Source: Bacteroides fragilis
GTDB taxonomy: Bacteria > Bacteroidota > Bacteroidia > Bacteroidales > Bacteroidaceae
Assembly (NCBI RefSeq): GCF_019583405.1
Contig: NZ_SZUU01000001.1
Coordinates: forward strand, 558,001 to 622,000
Length of the DNA stretch: 64,000 nt
Reading direction: 5' to 3'
Shown: piece by piece, positions 48,949 through 58,818 of the stretch
How positions within the stretch are numbered: the stretch's first letter is position 1
Layout of the letters: each line of letters opens with the position of its first letter
The notes under the pieces: generated by a model
Told to the model about the DNA's origin: nothing
Database searches by the model: none
The model's input: only the letters and a program-made list of their open reading frames with translations
Made by a program: the position numbers and the translations under genes

Positions 48949-51373
48949 ATGAAAACCATAAGGCTGGCCTGGAAGGCCCTGGCACGTTTCAGAACATACA
49001 CATTCATCAATATACTGGGCTTGGCCATGAGTCTGGCTTGTGTACTTATCATCCTCCGATATATCCATCAGGAGGTTACCGTAAATCATTTCTGCAAAGA
49101 CCTTGAAAACACCTATCTGCTATATATCGAGTACAAAGATGGAAGGCGGACAATAAGCAGTAATGAAGATAGGAATAACGACCCCAACTTTATCGATCCG
49201 CTGAACGACCCGTCTGTCCTGAAAAGTACCCGATGGATTAACTTTCCGGAAGACAGGATTACAGTCGGGAAACAGATATATAATGTAAAAACCGTAGTGA
49301 CCGACAGTGCGTTTCTGCAGATATTACCCTATCCGTCCGTGTCCGGCATTTCATCTCTGAAGTCTCCAAATGATGCCATCATCACCCGGCGATTGGCTGA
49401 AAGATTGTTCGGAGAAGAGAACCCGATTGGGAAAACAATGACTTACAGCACAGGGGACATCATCACAATTGCGGGGGTAATAGGGGGAGCCGACGACGAA
49501 AAGTTTTTTAGATTTTGACCTGATTATCTCCGAACGATTGCAACATTCATGGTCGCGTTTAAGCAATAGTCTGGTACAACTGATACCCGGAACGGACTTT
49601 AAGAAACTGAACGTCAAGAACGAGAAGTTTATGAAGTTAAGGTGCCATATGGATGCACCGACCCGCCTGCAGTTCTTTCCATTAAAAGATTTCTATTTCG
49701 ATAAGACTGTCCGCGTTTATAATAACAATATCCGGAAAGGCAACTACAATAATATCTTAGTACTTGCCGTTGTCACCATTGCTTTGTTGATAATCGGCTT
49801 GTTCAATTTCATCAACATCTATACAGTGATGATGCTCAAGCGTGCCAGAGAATTTGGGGTCAAAAAAGTATATGGTGCCGGCGCAAAGGATGTATTCGCA
49901 CAGATTTTCACTGAAAACTTTATCCTGACAGGCATGGCTCTATGCATATCCTGGTGCATTATCGAAATAACCGGTGGCATGATGGAACATGTGCTCCGGA
50001 TACCGCAAACCTCCAATACGGAATTTAGTGCCACATTATCCGTAGGAATCCTGATTCTGTTGCCATTATTGACTTCTATTTATCCATTCATCAGATACAA
50101 CTACGTTTCACCTTCCGTATCTATCCGTTCGGTAAATGCGGGAGGACATTCCATCGTATCCCGTGTGCTGTTTTTATTCGTTCAATACATCATCACCTTT
50201 GTACTTATTATTGTTTCCCTCTTTTTCACGAAGCAAGTCCGCTTCATGCTGTCTGCCGATCTGAACTATACCACCAAGGACATCATTCAATGTCAGTTAT
50301 ACGCCGAACGCTCTTCGTATGATATAAATATATCAGACGAAGAGTGGGAGAGACGGGAGCAGAGAGAGAAAAGTAATCTGGCCTACATCAAAGAAGAGAT
50401 GGACCATTCCCCGCTCTTTATCCGTTGGGAATACGGAGAGAACCCGAATCAACTGGACGGCAACTATAATAATGTGCGGAATGCACAGCGGGACGAGTTC
50501 AAGCAAGTTATTTACAGCAGCCTGAGCAATAAATATATTGAACTGTTCGGTTTTCAGCTAAAAGAAGGCCGCCTGTGGAATGACTCTGTTGACCAATGGA
50601 CTGATTATAAAATGATCATCAATGAATCGGCCAAATCACTCTTAGAAATAAACAATATAGAAACAGCCCTGATTCAACCCGAAAGAAGATTGTGGTGGTC
50701 TTCTTCAAAATCCGAAGAAATGGAGAAGAATCCTCCATATCAGGTTATCGGAGTGATCAAGGACTTCAAGATCGGCCATTTATCGAAAACGACTCCTCCG
50801 CTCTTCATTGTTTACGAAGATCCGCGGGGCAGTTATAGAGATCGGCTGATGGCACAAATCATTCCCGGAAAAAAGCAAGAAGCCATTGCCTTCCTGAAAA
50901 AGCTGCACGATGAAATACTGGGCGAAGGTGAGTTTGAATACAGCTTTTTAGAAGACGAGATAGCGACCATGTATCAAGAAGATAAGCGAACTGCCGAGAT
51001 ATACTCCTTGTTCAGTGTCATTGCCATTCTTATATCTTGCCTGGGACTGTTCGGATTGTCCATGTTCGACATCCGTCAGCGATATCGTGAAATAGCACTG
51101 CGTAAAGTGAACGGAGCCACCCTGAAAGAGATCTATCCGCTTCTGTTAAAGAAATACTCGATTATTCTGGGAGTGGCATTCGTCATTTCGGCACCTCTGT
51201 CCTGGTATATCATCTCGAAATATCTGGAAGGATTCGCCAACAAAGCTCCTATATCCTGGTGGCTGTTTGCGGTTGCCACCATAGTGACTGCTTTCATATC
51301 GCTGGGCACTCTGATATGGCAAATACGGAAGGCTGCCAATATCAATCCGGCCAAAGTATTGAAAGGAGAGTAG
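48949..51373 (+). pseudogene. MacB/FtsX-type permease 1, frameshifted
   Basis: The reading frame starts at 48949 (MKTIRLAWKALARFRTYTFINILGLAMSL) and stops at 49518. It is continued in the +1 frame to 51373, with DFDLIISERLQHSWSRL directly after the break and a full permease end (FDIRQRYREIALRKVNGATLKEIYP...NINPAKVLKGE). Removing one T from the six-T run at 49504-49509 restores one frame of about 808 residues, close to its paralogues (742-799). So it is either a real one-base insertion, a phase-variable tract, or a sequencing error. A downstream fragment may still be translated from ATG 49538 onward. Confidence 0.8.
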
Positions 51374-51388
51374 TAAATTTGTATTTTT

Positions 51389-51494
51389 GTGCGCATGCGC
51401 ACTACGATCGTGCTAATTCACACGGTGTATTTTAACATCACAAGCACATAAATAATAGTGTTTCAACGAATTGCCTCTTTGGCATACTTCTTGA
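51389..51494 (+). promoter_or_regulatory. Sigma-54-like promoter with twin enhancer palindromes (copy 2)
   Basis: Palindromes GTGCGCATGCGCAC (51389-51402) and GTGCTAATTCACAC (51410-51423) are 21 bp apart. Exactly 57 bp further is TGGCAT (51480-51485) with TTGA (51491-51494), same GG-10-GA spacing. Gene start is 51,523. Confidence 0.8.
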
Positions 51495-51522
51495 GACACT
51501 ATTTGTAAAAACAAGACTCCGA

Positions 51523-53868
51523 ATGATACGACATTATTTTAAAATCGCTTTCCGCAATCTGCTGAAATATAAAACACAAAGCATTATCAGCATTATCGGA
51601 CTGGCTGTAGGAATCACCTGCTTTGCCCTTGCCACATTATGGATACGCTACGAGATGACATACGACACCTTTCATAGGAGGGCCGATGACATCTACATGG
51701 TAAGGGCGCAACTCACAATCACGGACGGTACGCTCAGCAACTCAATGCCCTATCCGGCTATAGAGTATCTACGGAAGAACATATCTGAGATTGAAGATAT
51801 ATGTGGCATATCTCCGTTCAAAACCAATCTTCGATTCAAAGACAGGGGCGGGGATTTATTGGCCATTGAGGTGGACTCTGCGTTTATGCACATGTTCGAT
51901 GTGCGTATCCTGCAAGGCAATGTCAATTTTCTAAAGAAAAAGAGCAACGAGATAGCCATAACCGAAGCGGTAGCGAAAGAATGCTTCGGCAACGAAAGTC
52001 CTCTTGGAAAAGAGATTGAGTTGGGAAGCCGGCCATGTAAAGTGTGTGCCGTTGTCAGCGGATGGTCGCAACATTCAAATCTTTCATACGGGGCCTTGCT
52101 TCCGGCACGCCACCATCCAAGCTGGCAAAGCAATTCAGAACAGATATTTGTCCGCATCTTGCCGGATACCGACAAATCAGCTCTTCAAAAAAGGATAAGC
52201 AGCCTCGATGCTTCCTCACAGGAGAAAGAGAGTACATTAGGTAAATTGAATTTTACCCCGATTACTTCGCTCCGCTATTCTGATTATCTGCAAAAAGACG
52301 AGATCGTTATTTCATTCAACTACATTCGCTATTTTGCGATGGCAGGAGTATTGGTCATTGTATGTTCATTATTCAATTATCTGACCCTGTTTGTCAGCCG
52401 TCTTCGAATGCGCGGTCGTGAACTGGGACTCCGAAAGGTTTGTGGATCTACCAACCGTTCGCTGTTCGCATTGCTATCTGTCGAATATCTGATCGTCTTG
52501 CTAACCGGTTCGCTGCTGGGCATGGCTTTCATTGAGGCCTGCTTACCCCATTTCATAGAACTGGCTCAGATATCAGAAGCTACCTCGCTGTATACAGAAG
52601 TCATCATTTACATATTAGCAGTCATCATTTTATCTTTCGGTATTTCACAAATTCCTCTATATTACTTCAGAAGCCGTACGTTACAGAGTAGTATTCGCAA
52701 TAAAAAAGGAAGTCCCCAGCGCGGAATATTCCGCCGACTCGGACTGATAGCACAGTTGATCATCAGTCTGGGATTCATCTTCTGCACCACTATCATGATG
52801 AAACAACTCTATTATCTGAAAAACACAGATCTGGGAATAGAACGCCACAATATAGGCAATGTTGCTGTCTGGATGAAAGGAGATATTAATGAATGGAGTT
52901 CTAAGATCGCCAATTTGCCTATGGTGACTGAAGCTCTGCCTCCCCACTACTTCCCGATAGTCCCTACAGGACCTATGATGTATACAGATATTAATGGCTG
53001 GGACGGATTCAATGAAACCACTGATGAAACATATTCCGTCGGCCTGATACCCTCGGGCAAAGAGTTCTTCGACTTTTATGGATTGCAGTTGACAGAAGGG
53101 GAGTGGCTATCCGAAAAGAATTCTCCCGGAGATGTCATCATTAATGAAACGGCAGCACTGATGTTCGGATGGAGAAATCCAGTAGGAAAACAGTTCTACT
53201 CAGAATACGAATACAACCGGACATATTATACAGTAGTAGGAGTGGTGAAGGACTTCAGCTACCTGCCACCCACTATCGCTCCACGCCCCCTCGCCTTTGT
53301 CCGCACTGAAGAGCAGAAATATCTATGGTCTCGTGCCAGTATTCTTTTTAAGTTTACGGAAGGGAGCTGGGAAGCCTGCAAAGATACGATCCGGAAAATG
53401 AAAGAAGAAGATTTTTCCTCTTCATTCTTGAGACTTTATAACGAGGAAGAGGAGTATAATAAATATCTGCGTTCCGAAAATGCGTTGATGACCCTGTTGG
53501 GGATCGTTTCTATCGTATGTGTCATTATCTCTGTTTTCGGCATCTTTTCGCAAGTAACTTTGTCGTGCGAACAAAGACGCAAAGAGATCGCTATCCGCAA
53601 AGTGAATGGAGCCACCATAGGAAGTATCCTGCAGATGTTCATCAAAGAATATTTCGTCCTTTTGCTTGTCGCGGCTCTTATAGCATTCCCGGCAAGCTAT
53701 GGGATGATGAGAGTGTGGATAGAAAGTTACGTCAAACAAACTTCCATCCCATTTTGGATATATATCGTCCTGTTTGCAGGTATCGGTATCATCATCGTCA
53801 TCAGCATCTTCTGGAGAGTGTGGAATGCAGCCAAACAAAATCCGGCAGAAGTAGTAAAAACAGAATAA
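51523..53868 (+). CDS. MacB/FtsX-type ABC permease 2
   Basis: A 781-residue protein with two FtsX units. The first has an N-terminal transmembrane helix (SIISIIGLAVGITCFALATLW) and a periplasmic MacB-like domain, then three membrane helices (about 270-390). The second repeats the plan from about residue 415, ending in EIAIRKVNGATIGSILQMFIKEYF and a final helix pair. No ATPase domain is present. It begins the second operon; permeases 3 and 4 follow within 17 bases each. Confidence 0.85.
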   Translation: MIRHYFKIAFRNLLKYKTQSIISIIGLAVGITCFALATLWIRYEMTYDTFHRRADDIYMVRAQLTITDGTLSNSMPYPAIEYLRKNISEIEDICGISPFKTNLRFKDRGGDLLAIEVDSAFMHMFDVRILQGNVNFLKKKSNEIAITEAVAKECFGNESPLGKEIELGSRPCKVCAVVSGWSQHSNLSYGALLPARHHPSWQSNSEQIFVRILPDTDKSALQKRISSLDASSQEKESTLGKLNFTPITSLRYSDYLQKDEIVISFNYIRYFAMAGVLVIVCSLFNYLTLFVSRLRMRGRELGLRKVCGSTNRSLFALLSVEYLIVLLTGSLLGMAFIEACLPHFIELAQISEATSLYTEVIIYILAVIILSFGISQIPLYYFRSRTLQSSIRNKKGSPQRGIFRRLGLIAQLIISLGFIFCTTIMMKQLYYLKNTDLGIERHNIGNVAVWMKGDINEWSSKIANLPMVTEALPPHYFPIVPTGPMMYTDINGWDGFNETTDETYSVGLIPSGKEFFDFYGLQLTEGEWLSEKNSPGDVIINETAALMFGWRNPVGKQFYSEYEYNRTYYTVVGVVKDFSYLPPTIAPRPLAFVRTEEQKYLWSRASILFKFTEGSWEACKDTIRKMKEEDFSSSFLRLYNEEEEYNKYLRSENALMTLLGIVSIVCVIISVFGIFSQVTLSCEQRRKEIAIRKVNGATIGSILQMFIKEYFVLLLVAALIAFPASYGMMRVWIESYVKQTSIPFWIYIVLFAGIGIIIVISIFWRVWNAAKQNPAEVVKTE

Positions 53869-53884
53869 AAAAGGATCTAATAAT

Positions 53885-56212
53885 ATGATACGACATTATT
53901 TGAAAATTGCATGTAGAAATTTGCTGAAATACAAGACTCAGAGTATCATCAGCATCCTGGGATTAGCTATCGGATTTACCTGTTTTGCGCTTGCTGTCTT
54001 ATGGATACGTTACGAAATGACATACGACACCTTCCATGAAGATTTCGACCGTATTCATTTGGTGTATCAGAAATCGGCATTAAGTGACACAGGCATCACA
54101 ACAACAATTCCATATCCGGTATCCACCTCTTTAGAAAAGCAGTTTCCGGAAGTGGAAGATGCCTGCGGTTTTCTTTTTTATGAACAGGAAGTGACAGTAG
54201 ACGATGGCGTTATCCGGCAACTGTATGAAATCAATGCCGACTCTTGCTTCATGCATATGTTCGGGATACAAGTACTTTCTGGCAGTCTTGATTTCTTGGA
54301 ATCGGAAGAGCGGATAGCACTGACAGAGAATGCGGCCAAGGACCTGTTCGGTACGGAAAATCCGATCGGAAAGGAGATCAAGCTGTATGGTGCCCCTAAA
54401 ACCGTATGTGCGATCGTCAACGGATGGAACCGGCATACCAATTTACCTTTTTCTATTTTAACAGGAGGAATACGCCAATGGCATAATTCATGGTATAACG
54501 GAGGATTCCATGTATTTATAAAATTGCACAAAGAAGCAAATCCCGAGGCTTTTCAGAAAAAACTGGAACAAACGAAACTTGAAGCAGACGGCAAGGGCGG
54601 CATACAGAATCTGATGGTTATGCCTATCAGTAAGTGCCACTATACTGTACTGGCTGACCAAAATGCCATCCAGTTCAGCTATATCCTATTCTTCTCAATT
54701 GTAGGCGGATTAGTTATTCTTTGTTCGCTGATCAACTACCTGTCTTTGTTTGTCAGCCGTTTACGGATGCGAAGCAAAGAACTGGCATTACGCAAAGTAT
54801 GCGGTTCATCGGACCTCCATCTGTTCATCCTGCTTGTTACAGAATATCTGCTGATCTTGTTGGCCGCAGGACTTATGGGAATGGCCCTGATAGAATTGGT
54901 ATTATCTCCGTTCAAAGAATTGTCGGGAGTAAAAGAAGGCGATATCTACTGGGAATCTTTTTTATATTTCGCCCTCGTCATCGGATGTTCTCTTGCCACA
55001 TTCCTGCCTGTAACTTTCTATTTTAACAAACGAACACTACAAAGTAACATACAGCAAAAGACCGTAAACAGGTACGGATATCTGGGACGCAAAATAAGCA
55101 TTGTTATTCAACTTTCTATCAGTATCTGTTTTATCTTCTGCATCAGTGTCATCATGAAGCAACTCTATTATCTCAGCACTACGGACATTGGTATAGAACG
55201 CAAAAATATTGCGACTTTAAGCATGTATCCGCAAAACAATCTATTGCCTGCCGCTGATAAAATAGAGCAGTTTCCTTATGTCACTCAGGTTCTGAAAGGA
55301 CACTTCTCGTTACTACCCAAAACAGCATCCATGGGTCTGTGCTTCAAGGATTGGGACGGAAAGCAACCCGGAGATGCAGAGATCGACATGGAAGTACTGA
55401 TGGAAAGTGAAGAGTTAGCACAGTTCTACGGCATTCGCCTTTTAAAAGGAAAGATGCTGAAAGAAGGAGAGAGAGATGCCAGTACTATTGTAATCAATGA
55501 GACAGCTGCCAAAGCACTTGGTTGGAGCGATCCGATTGGAAAAAAACTAATCAGACCGAACGGAACGGCCACAACCGTTATCGGTTTGGTAAAAGACTTC
55601 CATACGACATCGCCTACCACTCCCATAAAACCTATCGCATTTATAGCCAAAGGCTTTTCCGGATTCGACCTGGGCAAAGGTGATATATTGATAAAGTATA
55701 GAGAAAGCGAATGGCCCAAACTTAAAAAAGACATTGAACAGCTATGCCAGAAAGAATATCCGGAAAATAAAATCAGATTATCCAATATGGAGGAGACCTA
55801 TGACAGCTATCTCAAATCGGAGCAGACCCTTTTGAAACTACTAAGTTGTGTAGCTGTTGTCTGTATTCTGATTGCTGTATTCGGAGTGTTCTCTTTAGTG
55901 ACATTGGCATGCGAACAACGGCGTAAAGAGATCGCTATCAGGAAAGTAAATGGTGCAACACTTGGCAACATCCTCTCGATATTTATAAAAGAGTACCTGA
56001 TATTGTTACTCTGCGCCTCGTTCCTTGCTTTTCCGGTCAGCTACGTGATCATGAAAGCGTGGCTGGAGAATTATGTCGAACAAATCAGCATAGGCGTTTC
56101 GATGTATGTCACTATCTTTACGGGAATCGGTATCATCATAACCGCCTGCATCGGCTGGAGAGTATGGAAAGCCGCCCGTGAAAACCCGGCGGAAGTAGTA
56201 AAAACAGAATAA
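53885..56212 (+). CDS. MacB/FtsX-type ABC permease 3
   Basis: A 775-residue permease, clearly the closest paralogue of permease 2: N-terminus RHYLKIACRNLLKYKTQSIISILGLAIGF, matching WIRYEMTYDTFHEDFDRIHLV, same domain order and C-terminal EIAIRKVNGATLGNILSIFIKEYLI...NPAEVVKTE. It starts 16 bases after permease 2, so they are co-transcribed. The periplasmic domains differ most. Confidence 0.85.
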   Translation: MIRHYLKIACRNLLKYKTQSIISILGLAIGFTCFALAVLWIRYEMTYDTFHEDFDRIHLVYQKSALSDTGITTTIPYPVSTSLEKQFPEVEDACGFLFYEQEVTVDDGVIRQLYEINADSCFMHMFGIQVLSGSLDFLESEERIALTENAAKDLFGTENPIGKEIKLYGAPKTVCAIVNGWNRHTNLPFSILTGGIRQWHNSWYNGGFHVFIKLHKEANPEAFQKKLEQTKLEADGKGGIQNLMVMPISKCHYTVLADQNAIQFSYILFFSIVGGLVILCSLINYLSLFVSRLRMRSKELALRKVCGSSDLHLFILLVTEYLLILLAAGLMGMALIELVLSPFKELSGVKEGDIYWESFLYFALVIGCSLATFLPVTFYFNKRTLQSNIQQKTVNRYGYLGRKISIVIQLSISICFIFCISVIMKQLYYLSTTDIGIERKNIATLSMYPQNNLLPAADKIEQFPYVTQVLKGHFSLLPKTASMGLCFKDWDGKQPGDAEIDMEVLMESEELAQFYGIRLLKGKMLKEGERDASTIVINETAAKALGWSDPIGKKLIRPNGTATTVIGLVKDFHTTSPTTPIKPIAFIAKGFSGFDLGKGDILIKYRESEWPKLKKDIEQLCQKEYPENKIRLSNMEETYDSYLKSEQTLLKLLSCVAVVCILIAVFGVFSLVTLACEQRRKEIAIRKVNGATLGNILSIFIKEYLILLLCASFLAFPVSYVIMKAWLENYVEQISIGVSMYVTIFTGIGIIITACIGWRVWKAARENPAEVVKTE

Positions 56213-56225
56213 AAAATCCAATAAT

Positions 56226-58625
56226 ATGATACAACATTATTTTAAAATTGCATGTAGAAACCTTTTAAAATATAAGGTACAGAATATCCTAAGCATTATA
56301 GGCTTGTCTATCGGTTTTACAGCTTTCTTGTTAGGCGGGTATTGGCATCACTGGGAATATCATTTTGATAGTTTCCACCCTCAAAGTTCAAGGACTTATG
56401 CCTTGACTACCACCGGTATATTTAAAACAGCCGACGGATCTGTAGGAGAATTAAACCAGATACATCAGATGGTGGAAAAAGATCTGGTTACTTTCCCTGA
56501 AATAGCTAAAGTTTGCCATGTCAGCGAAGTAAAATACGAATTTGAGAAAGATAAAAAAAATTGGATCGGAATGAAAATAGACTCCACTTTCTTTGATATC
56601 TTTCAATGTAAACTGATCGAAGGAAGCTATTATAAGATTCCATTCAACGTAAATCATGTGATTCTGACTCAAAAAATGGCCAACTTCTACTTTGGTGACA
56701 GTAGTTGCGTAGGAAAAGAGTTGAAAATCAACGATAAAGTATCATATACCATTGCGGGAGTAATGGAAAATTATCCCCAAAACAGTGATTTCAAATTTGA
56801 ATACCTGATTCTGGCTACTCCATCTCCAAATCAAGTAAAAAGAAGTACGACTTATGTGTGGTTACACCCTTCGGCTGATGCTGCACATTTAAGTAAAAAG
56901 ATAGCAGCCTACAGAGTCAAAGAGCCCGATACCAAATGGAGTAAATATTCTGAATGGCGCTTTCATTTGCGTCCGTTGCCCGAAATTCATACCCGCTGCT
57001 CTCCTGAGCTGAAAGGCAGGCTCCAACATATCCGGATTTTGGCTACGGCGGGAATATTGGCATTTGCCAGTGCATTAATGAATCTGCTTGTGCTATTCAT
57101 TGGCCAGCAACAACGAAAAGCGCGCTATAATGCCACTTTTTCCACTCTTGGTGCTTCCATCTACAGTTTGATAGGGAAAAACTTACTTGAGTTGACCCTC
57201 CCCCTGTTCATAGCATTTTTGCTTTCAATGGCATTTATCGAATTTTTGTTTCCGTTTTATAAGGATTACACCAGTTTGGTAGCAGAGAGCAGTAGCTATT
57301 ATAATGGAGTCATTCAGAGTATCACCCGGCAAGAAGTACTGAAAGCATCCTATTGGGTTTATCCGTTATGTTGCCTGATATTTCTGGGTTTAAGTACGGT
57401 CCCCATCGTCGGTCTGTTAAAACGAAACAGCCGGGGAACTTCGCTGACACTTAGAAACGGATTGATCATCGGACAGATCTTCATCGGCTCTTTATTCCTC
57501 CTGACTTCTTGCATGTTCTACAGTCAGTATCGGTTCATGAGCCGTACAGACAAAGGATTGATCACCGATCATATCTGGCAGATCGACCTCGGATTCGATG
57601 CAACCTACAACACTGATTGTACTCCTTTTATAGAAGCCCTAAAACAAAACTCAGCCATCGATGATGTAACGGCCCTGACACAGCCTCTCCTCGTTTTAAG
57701 AGGAGAGTGGTATTGCAGTTTTATCACTCAATTTCCCATCGAGGGACGTAATGCAGATGAAACAACAGAAGATAATTGCATCGTTGTGCAAAAGAATTTC
57801 CTTTCCTTTTTCGGAATGAAGATGAAAGAAGGAGAATGGATACAGGATCAGGGGACAAGAGATATAGTTATCAACGAAACCGGTGCCCGCGAACTCAACA
57901 TTCCTTCACTGACAGGACGTCTTATACTCAATGATGACGGAGATTCGGAGAATCAGACAGTACCCACCAGAATCAGCGGTATTTTACGTGATTTCTACTA
58001 CTGTCCGATGCAGTACCCGTTGTCGAAGGTCTTCTTTATGTATCAAAACAATGCTGATGCAGCAAGGGGGTACAATGGATTCAGGTATTTCTATATAAAG
58101 GTACATCCGGATAATGAAAAACAAGCACTGCAATATGCCCGGAAAATCTATTCTCAATACAGTAAAAAAGAAATCTCCGAGGATATGCAGATCATTCAAC
58201 TTTCCACCTTAATGGAACTGTTCAACCGTCCGGAAAAGACGATGTTCCGCATCTTCCTGCTGTTGGCAGTACTCTGTATCCTGATTTCTTCTTTCGGCGT
58301 TTTCTTCCTGGTATCGCTCTCTACCGAACAGCGTAAAAAAGAAATAGCCATCCGAAAGGTAAACGGAGCACAATTTTCAGATATCCTATACTTATTTCTG
58401 AAAGAATATTTATGGCTGACTCTGGTTAGTAACGCAATTGCCCTGCCTTTAGGATATTTATTTATCAAAAGGTGGTTGGAAACCTATGCGTACCATACTG
58501 ATATTCACGGATGGCTGTTTGTATGTGTATTCCTCTTCACCTGCATCATCGTTATTCTCTCGGTCATGCGACAGGTGGTAGTAGCTGCCAAAATCAATCC
58601 GGCGGAGTCGGTGAAAAGTGAATAA
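56226..58625 (+). CDS. MacB/FtsX-type ABC permease 4
   Basis: A 799-residue permease beginning IQHYFKIACRNLLKYKVQNILSIIGLSIGFTAF. It has the same double FtsX plan with two periplasmic domains, and a C-terminus of EIAIRKVNGAQFSDILYLFLKEYLWLTLV and KINPAESVKSE. It is more diverged than permeases 2 and 3. It is the last gene behind promoter copy 2; promoter copy 3 follows. Confidence 0.85.
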   Translation: MIQHYFKIACRNLLKYKVQNILSIIGLSIGFTAFLLGGYWHHWEYHFDSFHPQSSRTYALTTTGIFKTADGSVGELNQIHQMVEKDLVTFPEIAKVCHVSEVKYEFEKDKKNWIGMKIDSTFFDIFQCKLIEGSYYKIPFNVNHVILTQKMANFYFGDSSCVGKELKINDKVSYTIAGVMENYPQNSDFKFEYLILATPSPNQVKRSTTYVWLHPSADAAHLSKKIAAYRVKEPDTKWSKYSEWRFHLRPLPEIHTRCSPELKGRLQHIRILATAGILAFASALMNLLVLFIGQQQRKARYNATFSTLGASIYSLIGKNLLELTLPLFIAFLLSMAFIEFLFPFYKDYTSLVAESSSYYNGVIQSITRQEVLKASYWVYPLCCLIFLGLSTVPIVGLLKRNSRGTSLTLRNGLIIGQIFIGSLFLLTSCMFYSQYRFMSRTDKGLITDHIWQIDLGFDATYNTDCTPFIEALKQNSAIDDVTALTQPLLVLRGEWYCSFITQFPIEGRNADETTEDNCIVVQKNFLSFFGMKMKEGEWIQDQGTRDIVINETGARELNIPSLTGRLILNDDGDSENQTVPTRISGILRDFYYCPMQYPLSKVFFMYQNNADAARGYNGFRYFYIKVHPDNEKQALQYARKIYSQYSKKEISEDMQIIQLSTLMELFNRPEKTMFRIFLLLAVLCILISSFGVFFLVSLSTEQRKKEIAIRKVNGAQFSDILYLFLKEYLWLTLVSNAIALPLGYLFIKRWLETYAYHTDIHGWLFVCVFLFTCIIVILSVMRQVVVAAKINPAESVKSE

Positions 58626-58634
58626 ATGATTGCA

Positions 58635-58740
58635 GTGCGAATACGCACTGCAATCGTGCAATATCACACAGAAACAGAGATAGCAAAGAGGACCTAACAA
58701 TCAAAGATACAATCATTTAGCAGTTTGGCATATTTATTGA
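58635..58740 (+). promoter_or_regulatory. Sigma-54-like promoter with twin enhancer palindromes (copy 3)
   Basis: Palindromes GTGCGAATACGCAC (58635-58648) and GTGCAATATCACAC (58656-58669) are 21 bp apart. Exactly 57 bp further is TGGCAT (58726-58731) with TTGA (58737-58740), again GG-10-GA. The leader to 58,819 is longer (about 80 bases) than in the other copies. Confidence 0.8.
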
Positions 58741-58818
58741 AACTATAAAAGAGAAGTTTAACGGTAAAACACATGGTATTTACACAACAATAATTAAAAC
58801 GAAGAAATCAATATATCT

